DNA of 64,000 nt from Lateolabrax maculatus (Eukaryota > Chordata > Actinopteri > Acropomatiformes > Lateolabracidae), in the NCBI GenBank assembly GCA_031216445.1, contig CM062214.1, positions 16,398,001 to 16,462,000 of the forward strand, read 5' to 3'. The position numbers and the translations under genes were made by a program. The notes beneath the pieces are model-generated. The model ran no database searches, was not told the DNA's origin, and was given only the letters and a program-made list of their open reading frames with translations. Below are positions 13,891 to 26,130 of this stretch, one piece after another. Position 1 is the first letter of the stretch. Every line of letters starts with the position of its first letter.

Positions 13891-14001
13891 AATTCAGTGT
13901 CGGCAGGGGCGGGGTTGTCTATACAAACAAACACACACACATAAATTCCTTTTCTTTCTCTTCTCTGTCTTTCTGTCTCCCACAGACTCACACCAGTCTG
14001 A

Positions 14002-14025
14002 CTCTCTCGCTCTCTCTCTCTCACT

Positions 14026-14056
<31 letters not shown>

Positions 14057-14060
14057 ACAT
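14002..14060. repeat. (CT)n-(CA)n compound microsatellite
   Basis: A CTCTCGCTCTCTCTCTCT run passes directly into CACACA. It lies about 110 bp right of the larger CA tract and probably belongs to the same repeat-prone area. Confidence 0.95.
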
Positions 14061-16019
14061 AGTACTAAATCTGTCTACAGCAATGTCCACTCTCTAGTTT
14101 GTCCTATGAGATGCAAAGGCACTTCCTCCCAGAGACAGAGTTTTAAAGGTTGTGGTTTTGTGCGTCCTCCCCACACTGACAGGACAGAGACCCTCTCACC
14201 TCCTCTCACCCGCCCTGGGGACGATGGATCAGATTGTATGAACAAGAGGTCAGTGCACACATCATCACATATTGCTGGAGGGCTGCAATGCAATGAAAAC
14301 CCTCTCGTTTCTCTCAAACTACACACAACTGCTGCTAAATTTAAAACTAAGATTATTATTTGAAATAAGAGAATTGCATTTATTTGTATGGCCTATGCAT
14401 GTTTTAAGTCCTATTCTGACCAACTCATTTTTTTCCACCAGAAGCTTCTTGATTCCCACCACATTTAGAGAAATAAATGAGCTTCTCCTTCTTTCTTCTA
14501 TGCTTTCATATCTAACCACTTTGACCTATCACTATTTATCTTCCCTGTCTCTTCCTTAGCCAGTCTAAAGAAGTTGCATCCCAATGGAGGGCGCTTCGAG
14601 TGACCTTAGACCCCCACTGCGTCCTCCTGGGTCATGATTGCCAGTTGTTAAATAATGATAGTTGATTAGCCTAACGGAGGGGGATTTCCACTGCACTATT
14701 TTGTCTGCAAACAAAAGAGACACTCAGTTTAGTGGAGGCTTGATTAGGCTTTTCCTGGGGAGACCAGGTAATTCCCACTAATGACGCCCTTAGAGAGAGC
14801 AGGGGGAACTTGGGGATTGGCTGACTGCAGGATGATGCGGACATGCATGTGGGAAAATGTCTTCATGGTGAAACAAGCTGGCTTTCAACATCACAGAGCA
14901 CCAACACAGCCGAACAATGCTGCAGTGAAATTAAAAGTGCCAGTCTTATGATTAATTTTGCAAGGAACAAGCAGCTTAGTCTTGTGTACATGAATTCCAA
15001 CATATCAGTCCTGCAGCACAGCTTGATGCTCCACAATATAGTGCAGTGCACGTCAGTGGCTCAAATTAATCTCCAGCAGAGGGCACCATGGATGCTTTCT
15101 ATTTATAGTAGTTGACTAAGATTTCTAAAGGGGATTAGAGGCTTCCTGAGGATGCCTTGCTCTGTTTTCAGGGGAAAAGGCCCATTTTCACCAACAGGAG
15201 ACTGTACAGCAGCCATTTATCCATTCCTCAGTATTATGCAACAGCGATAATTGTAATTTTTGTAAACATTATCTCTGTGGATGCCTTTTTTACATTTTGA
15301 TTTGATCTTTTTATGGGCTGTCAGGTGAGATGCTATTAAATGCATTTTTTTGATAATATTGTAGTATTGAATGAGTAATATCTGTGTTCTGGTAGCTGTA
15401 TGTGCCATGCACTGTGCTGGCATCGAATACACATATCTCACATCTCTGAGAGGACTTTTGCCTAAACCATATTTGGCAGCACTAAACTTGACTCAGTTGC
15501 TATGGACACAGATGATGTTTTCTTTTTCTTTTTCTTTTTTCAACCTTTTTTTTCTATCTGTGTCCATGACAACAAAATGGCTGTTACAGGAAATGGTATG
15601 CATTTTAAGACCCAAGAAAGAGAGGAGGAGTAATGTCTTTATTATGGCAAGTTAACATAGGTGAAGAATACAGTTTGATAATCATACTGTTGTTTGTTAT
15701 TTTCTGAAATCTTCAGGTAACATAACAGATTTGTAAATCATAAAAAAATGACACCATCCACTGCTTACTTAACGATGTTGCTTATTTTTATCACTGTACA
15801 AGCAGTACAGATGATGGTCCAATCTTAATATATGTGCACTGATAAACTGACACTTCACACAGTGAGTGGATCTCAAACAAAGCTTAAAGGCAGGATGAAG
15901 GCAAATAGACGTGGGAGGGGGAATGGTGGGATATCCCTGATGATAGTCTGTTTTCTCTTTTGCTTGGTTGTTTTTTTTTTTTGTTGTTGTTTTATTAAGT
16001 GTTCACCACCTTTGTAACA

Positions 16020-17060
16020 GTAAAAGTGCATTCATAAACACTGATAATACTTCCCCTGATTTTGCATTCATAAGCAGTGTATAAACACTTAATAAAACAC
16101 AATATAATGTAATTGTTTATTAATGTGTTTGTGAACAACCTCTTTTATGAAACATCCATAACTGGTGAATAATACAGTTAGTGAACATGTTTGTAATCAT
16201 AAATAACTATTTGTCTTTGTGAGGTGTGAACATATCTATAAACAGTTTTTAATGTGCCTCTTAATGATTTGTACACGTGTTTAAACAGTTAATACTTGGT
16301 TTATAACAAATTGTAAGGATTTGCATGTGTTATAACATGTAACATCGTATATTATTAAAACTATGTTATACTGTGTTATCACCTATACACTAACTATTTA
16401 TACAACAGTTACAGATGCATCATAGAAGGAGTAAAATTGTTGACTTTATCTCTTAATCCTTTTATTTAGCATTTATAATGTCAGAAAATGTAAGGACACT
16501 TACTAAGTATTAATTCATATATTTCTCAGCAACTATAAGAAATATCCATAACAAACATCCATAGCAGGTGTAACAATAATATAACATAGTCATATCATAT
16601 ATAATGATGTCTCTTCATGAGTTGGTAACATGTTTATAAATGTACATTTGTTAATGTGTATAAACAGTTAATACATGCTATATAACACATCGTAAGGATT
16701 TGTTTGTGTGTAATCATACATATGATTGTCTTATCAAGTATTCACTGACTTTTTATACACCAGTTATTTTGATCTCCCATTTAACATTTTCAAACAGTAT
16801 ATAAACACTTACTTATATAATAGTTCATAACACATAACGTAGTTATAAGCAAATATAGGGACGCTTACAATGTGCTTATTAATGTATTTGTCAACAATTG
16901 TAATTCCTCCCATGAAGCATCTATAACTGCATTTATTATCAATTTATGCACATGTTCATTGATTAACACTAGAAATGTCCTTACATCTGCTTACAACTAC
17001 ACTAAGTGCCTTATAAGCAACCTATTAATTATTTGGCTCCTGCTTATAAATGCTAAATGA
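16020..17060. repeat. AT-rich degenerate repeat array (TATAAACA-type motifs)
   Basis: About 1 kb rich in variants of TATAAACACTTA, TTAATGTGTTTGT and ATCCATAACTG. Blocks recur in the same order: TAAACAGTTAATAC with GTAAGGATTTG occurs near 16283-16323 and near 16661-16701; TATAAACACTTA occurs near 16079 and 16799; ATTAATGTGTTTGTGAACAA near 16119 matches ATTAATGTATTTGTCAACAA near 16879. This points to old internal duplication (offsets about 380 and 720-760 bp) within a non-coding element. No open frame of note; edges approximate. Confidence 0.6.
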
Positions 17061-17552
17061 GAAGTTAAAAATAAAGTATGAGCCATAGTAATAGTTTTAC
17101 CACCTTTCTTGGTGCCAACCAGGACCTGCTCCGATTACATTACCACTAGATGGCAGTGTCAAGTCAACCATCAGTTGGATTGGGGCTGTGTGGCCACCAA
17201 GCTCATTATTAGCACATGATGAGGCTGCACTTCTTTAGAGAAGCAAATGCAGGCTACTAAATGAATATTTAGGAGGGATAAAGGAAACAAACTGCAACAA
17301 ATTCAACACAAGTGGACATCCAAGGTCATTGTGAAATCAGACAATCATCTCATCTTAAAAGCAAATGTCACTGCAAGTTTGTAGTGACCTTCATTATGGC
17401 GTCTGTATTTTTTTCTGTATTTATCTACAAGGTTTTTCAGCTGATTACACTTAGTGTTCAAAGCATGTAATCATACATAACGTACATATATTTTAAAATC
17501 ATCATGAAGAAGAATTCCAGCTGTGCAGATTTAACCAGCTACACACTCATGT

Positions 17553-17553
17553 A

Positions 17554-17585
<32 letters not shown>
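17553..17585. repeat. (TAA)n microsatellite
   Basis: An uninterrupted run of about 11 TAA units. Confidence 0.95.
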
Positions 17586-17586
<1 letters not shown>

Positions 17587-19086
17587 GGGTCCAGTCAGGG
17601 AGAAGACATGTTAAGTGCACCTGTTTAATGTGTTATGAAATGCTCTGTACAGTAGAATTGCTACATTTAGTTATTTGAACTAATAAAACAGAAGTTTAAT
17701 TTATTTGTGCTGAGCATACAGAAAATATTTCTGCAGTGTCACATTTACTGTTAATCATGCCTTCTCCACTGACTAGTCAGCTTAGTAGTCAAAGTTCAGA
17801 TAAATAAGGTTGTCCTGCTAAATTGACTTTGCTGAGTAAATGATTTGTAGAGATTATATTGCAGAAATGGTTAAAGTTTAAACTAAATGGCATCATATAA
17901 CCAGCACAATTTGCAAATTTGAGCTACATATCTTTATACCTTGTACATTAAACAGTACCGGGTCTGAGGCAGCTGGGAAATGAGAAGTGTGTGCAAACAA
18001 ATGATTACACCAGTTTGTTCCTGGCTATGAGCTTAATTTGGGATGATTTTTTCACTTTAATGATCATTTCCAGATGACAGATTGACGACATCTGATGACA
18101 GCAGAGGGCTTATTTCTTGGTAGTTGTGACACAAACACATTAAGGGTCGAGGTCGGGGAAAAAACACACACAGAGAAATGCATTTCCACAAAATACTGCA
18201 GTAAAAAGGGAGAGAAAAGGGGTATTAAAGATCGCAACCTCAAATATCAACTCTGCACAGTGTTGCCAAGTCCTGTTGCTATGGAGATTGCATCCTACTG
18301 CAGGTGTGAGTAACGACAGAGGAAGTCAACTGTGCTTCCTTCTCTGTGTCTCTTTCTGCTCATCTGTATCTTACATGGTCCTCACTGCATGTGTGTGCGC
18401 ATGTGAGTGTGTGTTTCCACCTCCGACATGCTAATAAACACCCTTGAATATTAACCTTGAGCTACATGTAAATATGCTTACGTGTTGTGCACATTTTAAA
18501 CTTTCTTTGATCTCTGTGTGTTCATTACAGACACCAGTAGATCACAATTAAAGGCTTCATTGTCCTCAAATCTCGACATATTTTCTTTTCTGCCACTGTG
18601 CTGGAGAGGTCTCTCAAAAGGCGACAGTGGAGGACCTCTGGACTTTACAGATGTAATTGGCCCTTAGGCAGGGTGTGCACAGTGTAGGCTGAAATAAATA
18701 GATGCACGCGTCCACATACTGCTAGGAGATCTCCAGTGATGATTTGAGATGGCATGGCTTTGCTTCAACGCTGTTGGAAGGAAATTGGAAGTCTGAAAAG
18801 CCGAAAAGATCTGACCTGGCGAGATGTGATATCACTCTTTACCAAAATGCACGTCTTTTTTTTTTGCATAAGATGGTGTGGCATTTGTTTTTAGGATGTA
18901 TCTCACAAAATTATATTTAAAATCACTAAATAAATTAACATTTCAATTCTCATCTTTATTTGTTTGCAGGGATCAGGACAGTCACTTTATCACTTTATCG
19001 GTTTCTCCTGCTCAAGTGATAAGTGCCACTAATACACACATAATTACTGAAACTTCGAAAGACTTAAAAGAAAGAAAAAAAGGTAG

Positions 19087-19320
19087 AGCTGAAACAATTA
19101 GTCGATTAACAGAAGATTTATCTGCAACTTTTAAGTCATATTAGTAGTATATTTGGGATTTTAACTGTTGGTCCAACAAAACAATCAATTTGAAGACATT
19201 GTCTTGAGATCTGGGAAATTGTGAAGGGCCTTTGCCAAATTTTTTATTGTTAAATTTTTTTTTTAGATCAACTGATTAATCAATTGATCAAAAATTGTAA
19301 TTAAAATAATGAAAGTTGTC
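19087..19320 (+). repeat. MITE-like repeat family D, copy 1 (AATTAGTCGATTAA ends)
   Basis: The left end reads AGCTGAAACAATTAGTCGAT and the right part holds GATCAACTGATTAATCAATT, an imperfect inverted arrangement. The interior ATTTGGGATTTTAACTGTTGG and the following GGTCCAACAAAAC segment match, on the opposite strand, the copy at 46376-46600. I recognise the family as a common teleost non-autonomous DNA-transposon-like repeat. Superfamily not assigned. Confidence 0.6.
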
Positions 19321-21599
19321 ATTAGTTGTGGTGTCTTTTTGAATCGTTTTACAGCTACAATTCCTAAAAACGTTAAATTTGTTTTTTTATTTTTTCTACA
19401 AAAATTACACCCTCACATTGACTTGTCCAACTCTATCAGATTTGGAGCTGTTGTTATGCACTGCAGGCGGCTGCTGCTTGGCTTCCTTGTGGCTTTGTGG
19501 CTTTGAGTCTAACCAAAGCAGACTGAGAGAGGCTTATTAATCCCAGGGCTGCAGCTTCACTCTGAAGGCCACAATCAAGAAAAAACTCACTGTGTGACAT
19601 AAATAGACTTCTAATGTTGATCATCTAAATATACTGGATGAAGTGCAGACGTTAAGATCAAGCATACTTGATCCAGCATTGTTATTAATAGAGACTGACA
19701 TTTTCACAGTTCACGGCTCAATCACTCTGCACAAGCCTTGGTGAGCCTGCACATTTGTATTACGATGCATAAAAGCTCACCCAAGTGTCCAAATTTGTTC
19801 ATAACTGCATTTTGAAGTACACATAAAAGCTAAAGATAACTGTCTACAGTGAAAGAGAACATGGATGATTCCATTTCCATGATTACTGCTGTTAAAACCA
19901 AAAGCAACAAGAAGGTAACAACGGAGGAAGAAGGAGCAAAAGAATAATTAATTTACAGGATTTCGTCATCATTATCATCATGATAAAAATCTATGTTTTA
20001 CTACATTTCTTGTACATGGTTTATTAAAAAAAAACCTGACAAATGAATGACAAATTGAAAACCTAGTGATATGCATGTCATTAGCAGCAGACTAGAAAGG
20101 CCAGCAGTTCATAAACAAATATAAATCAGTGGACTTTGGTGTGAGAAGGTCATCACCATTGTGCTGGTTGGCCTGTCAAATCACCAAGACCAACCACAGT
20201 CGTCTGTAACCTACACTCCACAGGAGGAATCATCCAGCTAAATGGATTTACACGTAGTGACCAAAAAACATTCAGGCACATGCGCGGTAACGGGTGAAAG
20301 GATAAGACTGCTGTTAGTGTATATTTTTCTCTCATAAGATTTTCCGACTTCCCCAGCCTCCATGTGTCTCTCAGTGCCCTAAGCCTATTGTTTTCAACTG
20401 GTCAAATCATTAAAAACTGGTCGCAAATATACAGTTTCATTCATAAAAAGGGCTCTGTATTTTCCTAAAACAGCAATGTAGTTTTTGGCACATGTTACTC
20501 AAACTGGAGAAAATATTACATTTGTTGGGACTATTTCAAGATGCGGATTAATACACATTTAGTGCTCTAGTGAGTATTTACAGCAGCAGGATGGTGAATG
20601 TGAGATTTATTCAAAATAAACTGCTGTACTCAGATTCATCATATTGAAGGAACATGTGATCCACTGCAACATTGTGGCTTATTGATGTGTTTTTAATAGT
20701 TTTTTTACATCTATCGCACAGAGGAATGAGATGTATCAGGTTTTGGGTACACAGACGATACTTGTTTTTAGGATCAGTTCATTGTTGGTTTTGGTCTGTT
20801 CACAGGAATTGTTGACAATAACAAAAATATAGAATACCTCCCGCCTTGTCCTTTAAATTTGCTCTGTCACCCAGACAAGAAAAAGACCAATACAGTGAAG
20901 AAGCTTGAAAGTGGGTTCATGCTGGGTGCGGAGATGGTGTTGAGGGAGCTGGTGATGCACTGCAACAGCTGAGATAATAGTGTTTTTATTGAGAGCACTT
21001 GTCAACAGTGGTATAACCTTGCCTGAGCCTGGTGAGCACTGGGCTGTAGTGTAAGTGATGGCGCTCTTCCAGGATCTGACCATTAGGGCTCATTAGTCCC
21101 TATTGATAGCCCTGATGATAGGCACTCTTAAAGGAGGCAGCCAAGGAAAAGGTCAGCGTATGGATCTTAATTTGACCTCACTAACCCATCGCTGATTGGC
21201 AGCATCTGTCATCCTTAGATTTAATTTAACAGTGATTGAGTGCTGCGGAGACCATATTGGCAATAACCCCTGCGAGCCATCTCATCGCCCCTGTTCTTCC
21301 AGATGAAATCTGTGCCTGCCACGCGTTACGGCACAACTGTCTCCTGTGCCCATTTCATTTAGGCGGTGGATCAAGTCAGCCTGGTGCTAGAGCCATGTAC
21401 CTGCGGTGGCAAGTCCTGTTTTTTTCTCAAATTAGTCTTCCAATTGCAGCAAGAGTCATTCAAACACGCAAAGAATATAGCAGAGATTTAAAGACTATAG
21501 TCACGGTAGTTTTTTTGTTCCTCTCCATAATATCAGGTACTGGTCATCAGGTTAGTGTAATTTCCACTATTGCCTGTGGATGCAACATGTAATATTCTC

Positions 21600-21770
21600 C
21601 AGGTTCCAGAGGTTTTTTCCATTTTTTCACCATTAAAGGGTTCTTGAGGGGGGAGTTTTTCTTTATCCGAATCAAGCATCCAAGGATAAAGGGTGTCATA
21701 TGCTGTGTAGATTCTGATCCTTGAGGCAAATTTGTGATTTGTGGTATTGGGCTATATAGATCCATGAATA
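21600..21770 (+). repeat. Retroposon-like fragment ending GGGCTATATAGAT
   Basis: The segment runs from a TTTTTTCCATTTTTTCACC block through GGGGGGAGTTTTTCTTTATCC to GTGGTATTGGGCTATATAGAT. It resembles the 3' portion of fish retroposons that end in a GGGCTATATAAATAAA-like tail. It is truncated and directly abuts a second repeat. Confidence 0.4.
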
Positions 21771-21985
21771 TCTGTACAACATTTTCTGCCAATCCTTTCA
21801 GTAGATGTCAAGCTATTTCACTCATTAAGTGAAAACTGAGACCTTGAATATCTGGAACAAATTTCACAGCAATCCATCCAATAGTTGTCAGGATATCTCA
21901 CTTTAAATTATAAATGTCAATCTAATGGTGCTAGAAGAAAAGCCAGGGGATCACCAAAGTCAGTATGCATTGTAAACGGCAGAGG
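21771..21985 (+). repeat. hAT-type MITE fragment related to 49213-49750
   Basis: It shares ACAAATTTCACAGCAATCCA (versus ACCAAATTTCAATGCAATCC at 49664) and GAAAAGCCAGGGGATCACCA (versus GAAAAGTCAAGGGATCACCA at 49605) with the complete element in the rasgrf1 3' UTR. Terminal inverted repeats are not recognisable here, so this is an old internal fragment. Confidence 0.55.
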
Positions 21986-24779
21986 AAGTATCGAATTAGA
22001 CAACATCGACTATTTTCAAGCTCTACTTTGGCCAGCAAGCAGAGAGAAGACATGACGAGGAGTGGTTGTGTAAAATAAGAAAAGATGCTTCAAGGAAAAG
22101 GGACTGATTATGTAATGGAAGGACTTGTTTACGTTTCCCCTCTGAGTTCATGTTAGCTGAAGGAAGACACCCTGCCTTTGCGGCTCTTCTTGGGCTCTGC
22201 CACATTGCATTAATGTCTTTATTCATAGTGACTGGTAATTGGCCTACTTTGAGGCGAGCATTTGTCTCTCATGTAGAATTGTACAGTAAGGAAGGGGGAT
22301 GGAAACCATTAAGTGGAAGTGCAAACGCAAATATAGGAATGAAACATGTGAGAAGAACTAGTTCTGAACCTGTGGAGAACCACAGCAGCTCCAGTTTATA
22401 CTGTATTGATTAGTGACTTTTAATTAGCTTGTTAAATTGCCCACAACTGTATAGTGTCTTATTTAACTCAAATTTTAACAATTTCTTTAAATGCAGCTAC
22501 CGAGGCTACAAAAACAAATACTATATTGTGAAATATCCTCAAAAAATGCTTTTACAGTAAACTTGCTGACAGTTTCATTGGCACACATCCTTCATTTTTA
22601 ATGTTTTTCCCACAAATTTATAATTTTGTAATAGTTATTTTTAAATGTCGAGCTTGATTTTTGATGTAATTGTATACAGGCTATGTGGTACATAAAGTAT
22701 CATTTCAATTAAAAAAGAAAATGACTTTGGAGTCTTTGGATGGAGTGAAAGTTATAAAGACTCAAGAAGTAATAAAATAATTTTAAAACACAAGAAATAT
22801 AATGTGACAGCTTGGAAGGACAGTGAGTAGACAGTGAGTCACTGGCAGACCTCACCTTGCCTATTTACTGTACTGTACACCCTGTATCCACTGTATTGAT
22901 TATTATAGCTGTTTGTGGGATAGCACACAGCCTGGGAGGAGGTACTACCTGAAAGGCTCAGTAAAGGTCAAAAATGTGCCTTACAGAGTGGGACAAAAGG
23001 TGTTTCATCGTGTTGGTTTAGGCTTCAGTAACTATGAAAAGGCAACAAGGAAGAAAAGCCCCGGGGCCTGCAGGTGAAAGTATGGACGGTACATTTTACA
23101 TCCAGATAATGGCGTACCTTTGGCAGGTCAAGGTCAACCCCCTGAGATTCTGGGTGTTTACACAAGATTGAAGTTATAACTGTTTTGGTAACATACTTAC
23201 TATATCTGTCTTAGCACCAGTAAGTCAAAGTGTGCAGAAGAGCTGAGGTATATTCCCCCTCTTCTCGATAATTCTCGAGCATATCAACATTACATTTTTC
23301 AAGATACACGCACCTTGCAGAAAACACAGTTAAGCTGACTGTGACATGTGTGAAATTCAATTACAGACCTGCTGCCGATGCACTCTGTGTAACCCAGGGA
23401 GATTGGAGGAAGCGGCAGCCAGGTGGCGACCCTGTAGGCAGCAGCGAGCACAAATCACAATGGCCTGGGCCTCTGCCAAGAGCTGGGATTCTGCCATCAC
23501 ACAGCCCACCAACACTCCAAGAGCGGCTCATGGTCACTCATCACAGACACTCTCCACGCGTCTCTCTCTCAGTGCACTCAGGTCAGGAGAAAGGGAATGC
23601 AATACACATTGTTGGCCACTTCGCTCTATAATTCATGTCCTGCTCCTAAAATAGAGTACTTGAACAGTACGCACTGTTTCATCGGTGGCTGCAAAAAAAA
23701 AAAAAAAAGAATCACGCATGTGGAGTAAAAAGCTGCATGTTTCCAAATAGAAAGGGATTATATTAACATATTAGAAATGATTGTGGTTTATAGTGTTTAG
23801 GATGCGATGTGTACGGGGACTTGTGCTTCAATTTCACCATGCATGTTTGCTAAACAGTGTGGTGCCTCTGTGTGCTCATCTCTTTACACAACTGGACATC
23901 AAATCAAAGTGTGATTGGCTGATTTAAGGGTAAACTGTAAATGAAAGAGAAATCTTTCTGGTCTGTGATGGCTCACCCAGGCATACTTGAGATCTGTATG
24001 TGTGCAAGCCCAGACTTCCTACATGTGACCAAGACTCAGTGGCCCCTGGGGATCCTGGGACATCTCTGTGCTGTTACACAATGGCTGTGAGCAATGGGAG
24101 TGTCAGTGAACAACACATGGCCACAGCCATCTCTGATAACAAGACGAAAACCAGAGTATTTGTCCTGAAAACTTGCTAAACACTGAACACACGTGATTTG
24201 AAGGTTAGATATTGTGTGCTATGGCTAGTAGTATCACTGTACTGCCCGAACATCATGCAGCCAGTGTCTGGTGGGTCCAGTTTCTTTCACTCCCCCACTT
24301 TATGAGCTGTGAGTGGCAGGCCAGCTAACCGGTCCTGACACAGGAGAATCAGCCTGAGTTGAGAGGGAGCAGCCGTGGGAGCAATGCCTGCCTGCCACAT
24401 TGGAGACCGTCAGCGAGATATGTCAGCCTCCATTCCAGTTAAAGTCCCGAAACCGTGTTGTACTGCACTGCAACGCAGATAGGCAACAGAGAACAGACAG
24501 AGAATAAAAACATTTCTGCAGCATGTTAATTTGATGGCATAAAACACATGCAGGGTGTTTGCACAGCCTCTCATGCATTCACAGGTGTTCTCTTCCAGGA
24601 TTGTTGCCATTCACCAAAATTAACATTTGTGCATTCAATCATTCATTCAGTGGGCAACTCAAGGGGTCCTTGAGCTGCCCAAGTGCTCCCAAAAGTGCCC
24701 CTCTGGTTAGTTCAAGTGCCACTTTGATGCAACCTGAGGAGAAAAATGAACCCTCATCCGCTACGATCAGATATGTCCC

Positions 24780-25330
24780 TCTTTGTAAAGGGTTTATAGC
24801 TATAGGCATTATTAATGTCAATAAATACTGGCATACTAAGGCTTTATAGCTCAGTGAAATTGGTTAAATAATTAATATGAACAATTGTTATGAAATGCTG
24901 TATCTCTATGGCTGATGTTTATCCTCTTACACCATGAAACTTGTATTATCTGTGTAGCTCTTTAATTAATCAGGAAGATCCCTCCAGTAGACTGTTTGAC
25001 CTCCGACCTTCTGGAAAAGGAGCTGCAGTGCATCTGGACCAAAATTAATTTATTAACAACTTATTAACATTTTCAACTTCCATGAGAGATTGTAAAAAAA
25101 TACATAAAATATGACCCTTTATTTGTGACTTTAACATTTGTAACTGCAGAATTGATCATTAACTTGGACCCATTTAATGGGTTTTTGCCAGAAACCCCAG
25201 GTAGGTGACATCATTTTTCAACACAAGGTTGTTTTTATCGTCAAAATGATTTATTAACCATTAATAAGGCCATCAGTTACAACTTTTAAACCCTTTATAA
25301 GTGAGACTTATTAGAAACTGGTACCCCTAA
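24780..25330. repeat. Long-TIR MITE (TATAAAGGGTTTA ends)
   Basis: The left arm contains TGTAAAGGGTTTATAGCTAT followed by GGCATTATTAATGTCAATAA. The reverse complement of the right arm (25240-25326) reads TATAAAGGGTTTAAAAGTTG followed by GGCCTTATTAATGGTTAATA. The two ends are therefore imperfect inverted repeats of at least 50 bp around a non-coding centre, the form of a miniature DNA transposon. Exact ends and target-site duplication were not resolved. Confidence 0.6.
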
Positions 25331-26090
25331 CCCTGCACATGAATTTTCACCCGTGCCGCTTAGAGAGTCTGTGCATGCCACTGGAAGGTTTTCCCGGCAT
25401 GCACTGGGCAGAAAGTATTGAAGCATCTCAGACAGGCTTCAGATCTTGTGCTTTATCATTCATGTGGATCTTTTAATTTTCCGTCAAACAATAGCACACA
25501 TGGTCATTTGCATACAATGTGAATGTGGCTCCTCACTTTTACGACAATCGAGGGAGCTGCGGCTGAGGCTGGAGCATCGGGGGAAACCTGTTTGAACACT
25601 GGGAAGAAGATTTGTGTTGCCCTCTTTGAAGAGGTTGTGTGGGCTCTGACAACTTTCCTTTTCCGCCCAACATTACTGCACTGCAGATTTCCCCCCACAT
25701 CTCTCTCTTTTTATTTAATTCCTCTCTACGGATGATCCAGATTGTTTAACACAGCATCATGCTTTAAAGGGATTTCAGATGTCTGTTTGTATGTTTGCTT
25801 ACTCACTTTCAATCAAATAGGCTGTGACTGCCACAACAGCCAACTTGTTTGTTCCTACATGACAATGAGCATGAGGGAGCCTGGATAAAATCCAGAAAGC
25901 TGTTTCTAAAAAAGGAAGGAGTAATTAGTAAATGTCATCTGAGAAGAGTATGGCGAATTAGAAGCCTGGTGGATCATGTAATTAGGACTGGAGCCTTTTC
26001 ATAGGCGGCTCAGGGAAGGACGAGGACACCACGGCAGCATCCTCTGCTGAACACTGACAGCACTATGAGTTGTTACAGAAAACACCATTT

Positions 26091-26091
<1 letters not shown>

Positions 26092-26128
<37 letters not shown>
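26092..26128. repeat. (CA)n microsatellite
   Basis: About 18 CA units followed by degenerate CA-rich sequence to about 26180. Confidence 0.95.

Positions 26129-26130
<2 letters not shown>

Noticed and set aside
13662..14363. 233-codon open frame on the plus strand and overlapping minus-strand frames
   Set aside because: Produced by the CA microsatellites (Thr-His or Cys-Val repeats); no non-repetitive conserved portion.
23341..23654. Two overlapping plus-strand frames of about 100 codons
   Set aside because: Both frames are open in the same GC-richer block, no motif, no matching splice sites; more likely chance or conserved non-coding DNA.
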